Assembly: GCF_008801915.1 (NCBI RefSeq)
Contig: NZ_VZOV01000005.1
Span: 1 to 64,000, forward strand
DNA length: 64,000 nucleotides
Source of the DNA: Cupriavidus gilardii
GTDB lineage: Bacteria > Pseudomonadota > Gammaproteobacteria > Burkholderiales > Burkholderiaceae
Reading direction: 5' to 3'
Shown here: piece by piece, positions 42,126-49,813 of the stretch
How positions within the stretch are numbered: position 1 is the stretch's first letter
How the letters are laid out: every line of letters begins with the position of its first letter
Notes under the pieces: model-generated
The model's database searches: none
Told to the model about the DNA's origin: nothing
Seen by the model: only the letters and a program-made list of their open reading frames with translations
Translations under genes and position numbers: made by a program

Positions 42126-42175
42126 TGTGTGGATTTCCATACAACCGGACCGAATTCTATGTGGATTTCCACTCA
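42126..42175. promoter_or_regulatory. tandem upstream activator sites (predicted DctD)
   Basis: TGTGTGGATTTCCATACA (42126-42143) and TATGTGGATTTCCACTCA (42158-42175) share the core TGTGGATTTCCA. Each is a palindrome with a TT centre (arms match 7 of 8 and 6 of 8). Centres are 32 bp apart, about three helical turns, and 82-115 bp upstream of the sigma-54 promoter. This is the usual place and arrangement of DctD sites. Confidence 0.7.
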
Positions 42176-42218
42176 AACGCCAGCGAGCTGCTCGGCGCTT
42201 CAGGATTTTTTCATTAAA

Positions 42219-42231
42219 AATCAAAGAGTTG
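42219..42231 (+). promoter_or_regulatory. IHF binding site (consensus match)
   Basis: AATCAAAGAGTTG matches the IHF consensus WATCAANNNNTTR at every defined position and is preceded by an A/T tract (42206-42220). It lies between the activator sites and the sigma-54 promoter, where IHF bends DNA to bring the activator to the polymerase. Confidence 0.65.
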
Positions 42232-42246
42232 TGAAAGACATTTGGC

Positions 42247-42261
42247 TGGCACACGCATTGC
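42247..42261 (+). promoter_or_regulatory. sigma-54 promoter of dctA
   Basis: TGGCAC-ACGCA-TTGC fits the -24/-12 sigma-54 consensus (GG and GC elements in register). It lies about 110 bp before the dctA start, on the same strand and downstream of the DctD and IHF sites. Together with dctBD this explains C4-dicarboxylate-induced dctA transcription. Confidence 0.8.
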
Positions 42262-42369
42262 GATAGCGGCTGGTCCGGCGCCGCATCCGCTCGGCCAGGA
42301 TATTTCAAGAAACTCGCCGCCGCGTGCCCCTGCATGGCGCCCGGCAGCCCATTGGCAGGGGACACCCGC

Positions 42370-43710
42370 ATGATCGACACCCACACCGCCGCGGCCACGG
42401 CCGCGCAGCCTCGTCCGTTCTATCGCCATCTGTACGTGCAGGTGCTGGTCGCCATCGTCGCCGGCATCGCGCTGGGCCACTACTGGCCCGATCTCGGCTC
42501 GAGCATGAAGCCGCTGGGCGACGGCTTCATCAAGCTGGTCAAGATGATCATCGCGCCGGTGATCTTCCTGACCGTGGTCACCGGCATCGCCGGCATGTCG
42601 GACCTGAAGAAGGTCGGCCGCGTCGCCGGCAAGGCGATGATCTACTTCCTGACGTTCTCGACGCTGGCACTGGCCGTCGGCATGATCGTCGGCAACGTGG
42701 TCCAGCCCGGCCACGGCCTGCACATCGACCCGGCGTCGCTCGATTCGAACGCGGTGTCCGGCTATGTCGCCAAGGCGCACGATTCGACGATCACCGGCTT
42801 CCTGATGAACATCATCCCGACCACGGTGCTCAGCCCGATGGTCAATGGCGACATCCTGCAGGTGCTGTTCGTCGCGGTGCTGTTCGGCATCTCGCTGGCG
42901 CTGGTCGGCGAGCGTGGCAAGCCGGTGGTCGATTTCCTGCAGGCGGTCACGTTGCCGGTGTTCCGCCTGGTGTCGATCCTGATGAAGGTCGCGCCGATCG
43001 GCGCGTTCGGCGCGATGTCGTTCACCATCGGCAAGTACGGCATCAAGTCGGTGGCCAACCTGGCGATGCTGGTCGGCACCTTCTATCTGACGTCGCTGCT
43101 GTTCGTGCTGATCGTGCTGGGCCTGGTGGCGCGCTACAACGGCTTCTCGATCGTCAAGCTGATCCGCTATATCCGCGAGGAACTGCTGCTGGTGCTGGGC
43201 ACCAGCTCGTCGGAAGCCGCGCTGCCGACGCTGATGCAGAAGATGGAGCGGGCTGGCTGCGCCAAGTCGGTGGTCGGCCTGGTCGTGCCGACCGGCTATT
43301 CGTTCAACCTGGACGGCACCAATATCTACATGACGATGGCCGCGCTGTTCATCGCGCAGGCCTGCGACATCCACCTGTCGTTCGGCGATCAGATCCTGCT
43401 GCTGCTGGTCGCGATGCTCAGCTCCAAGGGCGCGGCCGGCGTGACCGGCGCGGGCTTCATCACGCTGGCTGCCACCTTGGCCGTGGTGCCGTCGGTGCCT
43501 GTCGCGGGCATGGCGCTGATCCTTGGCGTCGACCGCTTCATGTCGGAATGCCGCGCGCTGACCAATCTGGTCGGCAACGCGACCGCCGCGATCGTCGTCG
43601 CGCGCTGGGAAGGCGAGCTGGACAAGGATCAGCTGCGCAAGGCGATGGCAGGCGAAGCGATGGCGCCGGCGGCGCCGGGCACGCCCGAGCTGACGCAGTC
43701 GGCGGCGTAG
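42370..43710 (+). CDS. dctA: C4-dicarboxylate transport protein
   Basis: A 446-residue sodium- or proton-coupled DAACS-family carrier in the inner membrane for succinate, fumarate, malate and related acids. It has the DctA/GltP signatures: [23 protein letters not shown], the SSSEAALP serine-rich reentrant segment ([12 protein letters not shown]), and [28 protein letters not shown] lies 8 bases before ATG 42370; a start at 42334 is possible. A perfect terminator follows its stop. Divergent dctBD and a sigma-54 region control it. Confidence 0.95.
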   Translation: MIDTHTAAATAAQPRPFYRHLYVQVLVAIVAGIALGHYWPDLGSSMKPLGDGFIKLVKMIIAPVIFLTVVTGIAGMSDLKKVGRVAGKAMIYFLTFSTLALAVGMIVGNVVQPGHGLHIDPASLDSNAVSGYVAKAHDSTITGFLMNIIPTTVLSPMVNGDILQVLFVAVLFGISLALVGERGKPVVDFLQAVTLPVFRLVSILMKVAPIGAFGAMSFTIGKYGIKSVANLAMLVGTFYLTSLLFVLIVLGLVARYNGFSIVKLIRYIREELLLVLGTSSSEAALPTLMQKMERAGCAKSVVGLVVPTGYSFNLDGTNIYMTMAALFIAQACDIHLSFGDQILLLLVAMLSSKGAAGVTGAGFITLAATLAVVPSVPVAGMALILGVDRFMSECRALTNLVGNATAAIVVARWEGELDKDQLRKAMAGEAMAPAAPGTPELTQSAA

Positions 43711-43730
43711 CCTTCCGTCGCGCTTGCACG

Positions 43731-43768
43731 AATGCCGGACGCGCTCGATCGCGTCCGGCATTTTTTTT
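43731..43768 (+). terminator. rho-independent terminator of dctA
   Basis: A 13-bp perfect stem (AATGCCGGACGCG at 43731-43743, CGCGTCCGGCATT at 43750-43762), 6-base loop and eight T residues. It ends dctA transcription 20 bp after its stop and isolates the following gltS gene. Confidence 0.93.
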
Positions 43769-43773
43769 GCGCA

Positions 43774-43808
43774 TTGCGGTTCGCATTTGTCGCGTCTATG
43801 CTGGCATA
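43774..43808 (+). promoter_or_regulatory. predicted promoter of gltS
   Basis: TTGCGG (43774-43779), a 17-bp spacer and TATGCT (43797-43802). The -10 lies within a TATGC-TG-GCATA palindrome (43797-43808), a possible operator. The gene starts at 43862. Confidence 0.4.
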
Positions 43809-43861
43809 GATCCATACGCGTCACTTTTCCGCCGGTACCGGCGGGCAAGGATGGGAATCCG

Positions 43862-45055
43862 ATGCAGATTCGCCTCGATCCGGTCGCCTCGGTGCTGGTC
43901 GCCGTGCTGGTCCTGCTGCTCGGTACGCTGATCAATCGCCGCGTCGGCTTTCTGTCGCGCTACAACATTCCCGATCCGATTACCGGCGGTGTCCTGTTTG
44001 CCGCCGCCGCGGCGATCGCGGCCGCGCTGTTCGAGTTTCGCGTCGTCATCGACGCCGCCATCAAGCCCGTGCTGCTGCTGATGTTCTTCGCCGGCGTCGG
44101 CATGGGCGCAGACCTGCGCGCGCTCAAGCAGGGCGGCAAGGCGCTGGTCATCTTCCTGATCGTGCTGTTTCCCTATATCGCCGTACAGAACATCGTCGGC
44201 GTCGGCATGGCCAAGGCCATGGACCTGCATCCGATCTTCGGGCTCGTCGGCGGTTCGATCACGCTGGTCGGCGGACACGGCACCGGCGCGGCCTATGCCG
44301 AACGCTTCGCCGAGATCAACAACCTGCAGTCGGTGATGGAGCTGTCGATGACGGTGGCGACGATCGGCCTGATCGTCGGCGGCATCATCGCGGGGCCGGT
44401 CGCGCAGTACCTGATCTCGCGATATCGGCTGCGTTCGCAGGGCGAGGACGAGGCGAGCGTCGAGGCCGAAGCCCACGGGTTTCCGATCACGACGGTGGCC
44501 GCGGTCGGCGCGCTGGGCGGCATCCTGGTGGCGGTAGTGGTCGGACGCTGGCTTGCCTCGTTGTTCTCGGGCCAGGCCATCACGATCCCCGGCTTCCTGT
44601 GGTGCATGCTGACCGGCATTGCGATCCGGAACCTGTTGCCGCTGGCCGGCGTCCGCTTCGACGACCGGCCGGCGGAGCTGATCTCCAATGTCAGCCTGTC
44701 GCTGTTCCTGGTGATGACGATGATGGCGCTCGACCTGGTCGACGTCGCGCTGTCGGCGGGGCCCTTCATCGCGATCATCGCGATGCAGGTGGTGTTCATC
44801 GTCCTCTACGTCGTGCTGGTCTGCTTCCGCTTCATGGGGCGCGACTACGAGGCCGCGGTGCTGTCGGCCGCCTTCATCGGCTTCAATATGGGCTCGACCG
44901 CTACCGCGATGGCCAATATGCAGGCCATCACCGCGAAACATGGGCCGGCACCGAAGAGTTTCGTGGTGGCGCCGCTGGCCGGCGCCTTCTTCGTCGACAT
45001 CATGAATGCCTTCGTGCTGACGCTGATGCTGGCGATGCCGCTGATGGGAGGCTGA
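43862..45055 (+). CDS. gltS: sodium/glutamate symporter, GltS family
   Basis: A 397-residue inner-membrane carrier with about 10-12 helices and two inverted halves. Family marks are SRYNIPDPITGGVLFA, GVGMGADLRALKQGGKAL, GGSITLVGGHGTGAAYAERF (first reentrant region) and FIGFNMGSTATAMANMQAIT (second). AAGGATGGGAA is the ribosome site for ATG 43862. The next gene, a TAXI binding lipoprotein, starts 2 bp after the stop, an unusual partner for this single-component carrier. Confidence 0.93.
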   Translation: MQIRLDPVASVLVAVLVLLLGTLINRRVGFLSRYNIPDPITGGVLFAAAAAIAAALFEFRVVIDAAIKPVLLLMFFAGVGMGADLRALKQGGKALVIFLIVLFPYIAVQNIVGVGMAKAMDLHPIFGLVGGSITLVGGHGTGAAYAERFAEINNLQSVMELSMTVATIGLIVGGIIAGPVAQYLISRYRLRSQGEDEASVEAEAHGFPITTVAAVGALGGILVAVVVGRWLASLFSGQAITIPGFLWCMLTGIAIRNLLPLAGVRFDDRPAELISNVSLSLFLVMTMMALDLVDVALSAGPFIAIIAMQVVFIVLYVVLVCFRFMGRDYEAAVLSAAFIGFNMGSTATAMANMQAITAKHGPAPKSFVVAPLAGAFFVDIMNAFVLTLMLAMPLMGG

Positions 45056-45057
45056 TC

Positions 45058-46542
45058 GTGCGCCGCCTGTTGTCCGCGCTGTTTGTCCTGATCGTCGCGT
45101 CGCTGCTGGCGGGATGCGAACGCGGCCCGGACGCCGGCGCGCTGCGCAAGGACGTCGCCGCGCGGCTGGCGCAGGCGCTGCCCCCGGGAACGGTCGAGCT
45201 GGCGGAACTGCGGCGGCAAGGCTCGCAAACCGATCGGCGCGGACCGCCCGGCGAAGCCCGGCGCGTCGTCTACTTCGACGCGGAGCTGAAGCTGACGCGC
45301 GACTTCGACTTCGGTGCATGGGATGCGCCCGGCGTGGCCGGCCTGATCTCGGCGCTCGGTGCGGCGCCGAAGGGCGTGCAGGGCATCGCGCTGGGCGGCA
45401 ACAAGGCGGGCGACATCATTCGTGCGCACGGCGCCGCGGTGTACCGCGAAGAGGGTGGCCGATGGATGCCGGTGGTGTCGGGCGGCTATCGCCCCGTCAC
45501 GGCGCCCGCGTATGCGGGCAGCGCCCCGCAGGGCGCGGCGGCGATGCTCGAAGCGGTCCGCCGCATCGTCGAATCCGTGCCGGCCGAGTCCTCGCCCGAA
45601 CAGCACGCGATGATCGCGCAGGAACTTGCCGCTGCGCATGCCAGCATCCGCGCGCGGCTTGCCCGCGCCAACCAGGGCTATCCGCTGGCGGCGGGCGCGG
45701 AGGGCGGGCAGTACCTGCGTTTTGCCCAGGCGCTGGCGGCCAATCCCGGCGCCAGGGTAGTGCCGCTGGTCACGAAGGGCGGCGACGAGAACCTGCGCAT
45801 GCTGCGCCAGGGCAAGGCCTCGCTGGCGTTGGCACAGGCCGACGCGGCGCTCGACGCCTACCGCGGCGACGGCGACTTCGCCGCCGATGGACCGTTCACG
45901 TCGCTGCGCGCGATCGGCAGCCTGTATCCGGAGGCCGTCCATGTTCTCGTTCGCGCCGATGCGGCCGTCAAGACGGTGGCGGACCTGCGCGGCAAGCGTG
46001 TCGCCATTGGCGAGAAGGGCGGCGCGTCGCAGCGCACGGCCCTGCGAGTCCTGGCCGCGCACGGCCTGAAGCCGGCGGATTTTGCGGGACACGAGCTGGG
46101 CATCAACGCCTCGCTGGTGGCGCTGCGGCAGGGCGAGGTCGACGCCGTGATCCAGATCATCGGCGTGCCATCGGAAAGCATTCGTGACGCGCTGGCCGCG
46201 ATTCCGCTGCGCCTGCTTCCGCTCGGCGAGAAGGCCGCCGCCGCGCTGGCCGATTCCGGCCGTGGTTATTTGCGATATACGGTGCCCGCCGGCACCTATG
46301 CAAACCAGACCGACGGCGTGGCAACCGTGGCCGTCGCCGCGCAGTTGCTGGTGGCCGCCGATCTGTCCGAAGCCGAGGTCGGCGCGATCGCGCGCAACGT
46401 CTATGCGCCCGGCGCTGACTTCACCGCGCGTGGCAGCGCGCAAGGCGCGCAGATCTCGCCGGCCAACGCGGCGCAGGGGCTGTCGGTGCCCCAGCATCTG
46501 GCCGCGGCCCGCGCCATCGAGGCGCTTGCCAAGGGCAAGTGA
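45058..46542 (+). CDS. TAXI-family TRAP binding lipoprotein with N-terminal extension
   Basis: A 494-residue protein with a lipoprotein signal (LLSALFVLIVASLLAGC; Cys20 after the LLAG lipobox), so it is likely anchored in the outer leaflet of the inner membrane. Residues about 220-490 are a TAXI solute-binding domain (GAEGGQYLRFAQALAANP, GKASLALAQADAALDAYRGDGDF, RGKRVAIGEKGGASQRTALRVL). The first 200 residues after the signal resemble no domain I know. The GTG start has GGGAGG in front. It follows gltS directly; no TRAP membrane subunits are present. Confidence 0.85.
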   Translation: MRRLLSALFVLIVASLLAGCERGPDAGALRKDVAARLAQALPPGTVELAELRRQGSQTDRRGPPGEARRVVYFDAELKLTRDFDFGAWDAPGVAGLISALGAAPKGVQGIALGGNKAGDIIRAHGAAVYREEGGRWMPVVSGGYRPVTAPAYAGSAPQGAAAMLEAVRRIVESVPAESSPEQHAMIAQELAAAHASIRARLARANQGYPLAAGAEGGQYLRFAQALAANPGARVVPLVTKGGDENLRMLRQGKASLALAQADAALDAYRGDGDFAADGPFTSLRAIGSLYPEAVHVLVRADAAVKTVADLRGKRVAIGEKGGASQRTALRVLAAHGLKPADFAGHELGINASLVALRQGEVDAVIQIIGVPSESIRDALAAIPLRLLPLGEKAAAALADSGRGYLRYTVPAGTYANQTDGVATVAVAAQLLVAADLSEAEVGAIARNVYAPGADFTARGSAQGAQISPANAAQGLSVPQHLAAARAIEALAKGK

Positions 46543-46864
46543 TCCTCGGCGGGAGCCGATAGTCAGCCTTTTCTATCGTCAGCGGAGCGCGTCGTCGGCG
46601 CCGCTCGGTCCTGGAAGCCTTGATGACGGGGCGTACTTCTACCCCTATCGGTATCCACCGTGGTCTTTCGCAATTCGCTACTGCGCTCCCCGCTGACCTG
46701 ACTCTTTGCGGTGACTCGCGATACACAGAAACCTTCGTTGTCCACTGACGTGAGGCCTGTCCCGGCCCAACGCTGTCACTCGAAGGAAAACCATGTCACT
46801 ACCACCGCAAAGCCGTTACCATATGTCGGCATTTATGCCATTTTTGCCGACATTTGATAACAAC
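46543..46864. other. gene-free gap before the AbiEi gene, with a probable operator
   Basis: This 322-bp stretch holds no supported gene and is less GC-rich than its surroundings. A weak CGATAG/CTATCG stem (46557-46580) may terminate the preceding operon. From 46823 on lies the inverted repeat described separately. Frames open through it on both strands but have no coding character. Confidence 0.4.
46823..46853. promoter_or_regulatory. inverted repeat at the abiEi start (probable autorepressor operator)
   Basis: ATGTCGGCA (46823-46831) and TGCCGACAT (46845-46853) are perfect arms around a 13-base spacer, ending 11 bases before ATG 46865. Known AbiEi antitoxins repress their own operons by binding inverted repeats in this position. 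Confidence 0.65.
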
Positions 46865-47479
46865 ATGGCAACTCGCCATCTGACCCATCGCGAACGCGCG
46901 CTGTGCGTTGCCCGAGATCGCGGCATCGCGCGGGCGCGTGACTTCAAGGCCGCGGGCATCCCGCTCGTATACCTGAAGCGCCTGACCGACTCTGGCGAGC
47001 TCGTCCGTCTGGGTCGCGGCCTTTACCAGGACGCACGGTATGTGGGGGAGAGTGCCGCTCACAATCTGGCGGAAGCCGCCCGTTTGGTGCCGAACGGCGT
47101 GATCAGCCTTGTCAGCGCCCTCCGTTACCACGGGCTGACTACCCAGCTGCCCCACGCCGTTTGGATGACCATCCCTCACAAGGCCAGGGCGCCGAAGAGC
47201 GAGGGCATCAAACTCGAGCTCGTTCGAGCGACCGGAGAGGTTCTGACCGCAGGGGTCGAACATGTCCGGATAGAGGGCGTGGCCGTGCCGATATACGGAG
47301 TCGCCAAGACGATTGCCGACTGCTTCAAGCATCGGCGCCAAGTCGGTGAAGATGTTGCCATCGAAGCGCTACGCAATGCGTTGGAGCAACGGAAGACCAC
47401 GGCCGGCGAGCTGATGAAATATGCGGCTCTGAATCGGGTGGCCGAGCGTATGGGGCCCTACATCAAGGCGATGCTATGA
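46865..47479 (+). CDS. abiEi: AbiEi-type antitoxin (type IV toxin-antitoxin), orphan
   Basis: A 204-residue protein of the AbiEi family: N-terminal winged helix (HRERALCVARDRGIARARDFKAAGIPLVYLKRL, then GELVRLGRGLYQD), followed by the C-terminal antitoxin domain (LISLVSALRYHGLTT-type, IYGVAKTIADCFKHRRQVGEDVAIEALRNAL). Such proteins antagonise the AbiEii nucleotidyltransferase toxin and repress the operon. The stop overlaps an ATG (ATGA at 47476), the expected toxin start, but after a few codons the frame has no AbiEii sequence. Starts further upstream (46793, 46823) would run through the inverted repeat. Lower GC than neighbours suggests transfer. Confidence 0.8.
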   Translation: MATRHLTHRERALCVARDRGIARARDFKAAGIPLVYLKRLTDSGELVRLGRGLYQDARYVGESAAHNLAEAARLVPNGVISLVSALRYHGLTTQLPHAVWMTIPHKARAPKSEGIKLELVRATGEVLTAGVEHVRIEGVAVPIYGVAKTIADCFKHRRQVGEDVAIEALRNALEQRKTTAGELMKYAALNRVAERMGPYIKAML

Positions 47480-47555
47480 AGGATCGCATCGTCCCAAGAT
47501 CCGCTCTCCCGGGCGCTGGGATCCGGATAGCGCGGCGTGGCAATGAACGCACCAC

Positions 47556-48560
47556 TCAGGGCGCCCGCGTTCTGGTTTTTCTGGTCTTTGCGGTCCGCCG
47601 TGCCGGCTTCCCGACCGTTTCCATCTCCGCTGCCGCCAACCGGAGGCAATCGACCAAATGCGCCGCGCTCGCGCCCAGACCGGCCTCGCCCGATGCCCGC
47701 AGCGTGATGATGCCGACCGGCGGCAATTCGATCGGCACGGCGATCTTCACGATGTCGAGCCTGCCTTCGCTGGCGAATTGCCTTGCCACCGAGCGTGCCA
47801 GGAAGCCGACCGCGTCGCGCTGCGTAACGAAGGTCGAGACCGCGAGATAGGATGAGGTCTCGATCCGGTCCGATGGCGGCTCCAGGCCCTGCGCGAGGAA
47901 CGCCTGCTCCAGCTTGACGCGCAGCGAGGCCCACGGTGGCGGCATCACGCACGGCAGCTTCGCCAGGTCCGCCCAGCCGGCCCTGGGATTGCCGGCGAGG
48001 GGATGTCCAGGCCGGACCACGGCCACCATTGGTTCGTTGTATAGCGCCTCGGTCGCAAGGTCAGGCGCCGCATAGCCCGGCTCGAGACGGCCCACGATCA
48101 GGTCGAGCTCGGAAAGGCGCAGCTTCGGCAGCAGGTGCGTCAGATCGCCTTCCTCGATCAGCACGGTGGCCTGCGCGGAGCGCGCCTTCAGCCGGGCGGT
48201 GGCGCGTGCCAGCAGCACCGGCAGCGCGGCGCCCATTGCGCCGACGCGCACGCGGCCGGCCGCGCCCGTGTCGACAGCCTCGATCTCCTCGCGCGTGCGA
48301 TCGTATTGCGCCAGCACGCGGCGCGAGAAGCGGATCAGCGCTTCGCCGGCCGCGGTCGGTTCGGTGCCGCGGGTCGAGCGGGAGAACAGTACCAGGCCGA
48401 GCATCTTCTCGACCTCGGTCAGCGTCTTGGACACCGCGGGTTGGCTGATCGACAGGAATTCGGCGGTCTTGCCGAGATGGCGGAACTCGTCGAGCGCCAC
48501 CAGCAACTGCAGATGGCGTAGCTTGATATTGGAGCGCAGCGCGCGGTCGATATGGGGCAT
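47556..48560 (-). CDS. LysR-type regulator of the sugar-acid operon
   Basis: A 334-residue LysR protein of the GbpR/CbbR-like subgroup. The winged helix covers residues 10-70 (IKLRHLQLLVALDEFRHLGKTAEFLSISQPAVSKTLTEVE), with an effector domain from about residue 100. The last 30 residues are a Lys/Arg/Thr-rich tail. It is divergent from the Bug gene that opens the dehydratase-aldolase operon and is the likely activator. The start at 48560 (MPHIDRA) is preferred over 48605. Confidence 0.92.
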   Translation of the reverse strand: MPHIDRALRSNIKLRHLQLLVALDEFRHLGKTAEFLSISQPAVSKTLTEVEKMLGLVLFSRSTRGTEPTAAGEALIRFSRRVLAQYDRTREEIEAVDTGAAGRVRVGAMGAALPVLLARATARLKARSAQATVLIEEGDLTHLLPKLRLSELDLIVGRLEPGYAAPDLATEALYNEPMVAVVRPGHPLAGNPRAGWADLAKLPCVMPPPWASLRVKLEQAFLAQGLEPPSDRIETSSYLAVSTFVTQRDAVGFLARSVARQFASEGRLDIVKIAVPIELPPVGIITLRASGEAGLGASAAHLVDCLRLAAAEMETVGKPARRTAKTRKTRTRAP

Positions 48561-48608
48561 GGCGCGCAGTCTACCTCGCGGCCTACTTAACGGGAAGGTT
48601 ATCAAGCA

Positions 48609-48639
48609 ATGACGATATTGGATTGGATCGTTATGTCAT
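48609..48639. promoter_or_regulatory. dyad in the LysR-Bug divergent gap
   Basis: ATGACGAT at 48609-48616 and ATCGT at 48627-48631 with GTCAT at 48635-48639 form an interrupted dyad in the 155-bp gap 48561-48715. It is a candidate LysR site for the operon starting at 48716. Confidence 0.35.
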
Positions 48640-48715
48640 GACCGGACACAATGCCGCCCATGGCGTTGCCTCGATGCACGCCGGCCACCACCGATAACAC
48701 AGTGCGAGGACGACA

Positions 48716-49750
48716 ATGAACCACGGTTCCCCCACCAATCCCGCGCGCCGCCGCCTGATCCTCGGCGCCAGCGCCGGTGTTGCCACGGCCGCCGCTGCGG
48801 CGGCCACCGGTACCGCCGGCATGCTGCTGGCCCGGAGCGCCAGCGCCGCAACCTATCCCGATCGCCCGATCACCTTCATCTGCCCGTGGCCGGTCGGCGG
48901 CACCGCCGACCAGTCGATGCGTGCGCTGTGCCAGGTCGCCTCCGGCATCCTGAAGCAGTCGATCGTGGTCGAAAACCGCGCCGGCGCCTCGGGCATGATC
49001 GGCACCCGCGCACTGGCGCGGGCCAAGCCCGATGGCTACACGATCGGCCAGATCCCGATCTCGGTCACGCGCTTCTCGCAGCTCGGCATGCTGGAGATCG
49101 ACCCGCGCACGGAGCTGACCTATCTGGCACGTACCTCGGGCCAGACCTTCGGCATCGCGGTACCGGCCGGCTCGTCCTACAAGACGCTGCAGGATGTCGT
49201 CGCCGCGGCCAAGGCCAATCCGGGCAAGCTGACCTATGCCCACGCCGGCATCGGCGGTGCAACCCATGTCGGCATGGAGCAGTTCGCGCTGGCCGCCGGC
49301 GTGCGCTTCAACGCGATCGCCTACAAGGGCGGCTCGGCGGCGCTGCAGGACGTGCTCGGCGGTCAGGTCGACCTGCTGGCCGATTCCAGCTCGTGGGCGC
49401 CGCATGTCGAATCCGGCAAGCTGCGCCTGCTGGCGACCTGGGGCGAGCAGCGGACGCCGCGCTTCAAGGACACGCCGACGCTGCGCGAGCTCGGCTACGA
49501 CGTCGTGGTGGAAGCGCCCAACGGCATCGGCGCACCGAAGGGGCTGGACCCGGCGATCGAGAAGCAGCTGCGCGACGCCTTCCGGGCCGCGGTGGCCAGC
49601 AAGGAATTCAGACAGGTCGCCGCGCGCATCGACGCGCCCGTCATGTATCTGGACGGGCCCGACTACAAGAAGTACGTGGCGGCGGTCTACGAGCAGGAAA
49701 CCCAGCTGATCCAGCGCCTGAAGCTGAAGGAAATGCTGCAGCAGAGCTGA
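48716..49750 (+). CDS. Bug-type tripartite tricarboxylate binding protein
   Basis: A 344-residue periplasmic protein. The signal region ARRRLILGASAGVATAAAAAATG is twin-arginine-like (RRRLIL), unlike the Sec signals of the three other Bug proteins here; cleavage is near SASA-ATYPDRP (about residue 45). Family marks: RPITFICPWPVGGTADQSMR, ENRAGASGMIG, KPDGYTIGQ and KGGSAALQDVLGGQVDLLAD. It opens the sugar-acid operon, so a sugar acid or a related carboxylate is the likely ligand. Confidence 0.93.
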   Translation: MNHGSPTNPARRRLILGASAGVATAAAAAATGTAGMLLARSASAATYPDRPITFICPWPVGGTADQSMRALCQVASGILKQSIVVENRAGASGMIGTRALARAKPDGYTIGQIPISVTRFSQLGMLEIDPRTELTYLARTSGQTFGIAVPAGSSYKTLQDVVAAAKANPGKLTYAHAGIGGATHVGMEQFALAAGVRFNAIAYKGGSAALQDVLGGQVDLLADSSSWAPHVESGKLRLLATWGEQRTPRFKDTPTLRELGYDVVVEAPNGIGAPKGLDPAIEKQLRDAFRAAVASKEFRQVAARIDAPVMYLDGPDYKKYVAAVYEQETQLIQRLKLKEMLQQS

Positions 49751-49813
49751 TCTGCAGCGCAGATTCCCAGTGCAGACCGCCATCGCCCTCGCCAACCACA
49801 GGAATTGTTCGAC

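Noticed and set aside
42214-43935. A 573-codon minus-strand frame opposite dctA
   Set aside because: It spans a perfect terminator and the sigma-54 promoter and has shadow composition.
46543-46822. Insertion sequence or mobile-element remnant next to the AbiEi gene
   Set aside because: Composition is a little lower in GC, but I found no transposase fragment, terminal inverted repeats or target duplication.
47476-47850. A short plus-strand frame starting with the ATG that overlaps the AbiEi stop
   Set aside because: After the first few codons it runs antisense to the LysR gene and lacks AbiEii motifs; it probably preserves only the toxin start codon.
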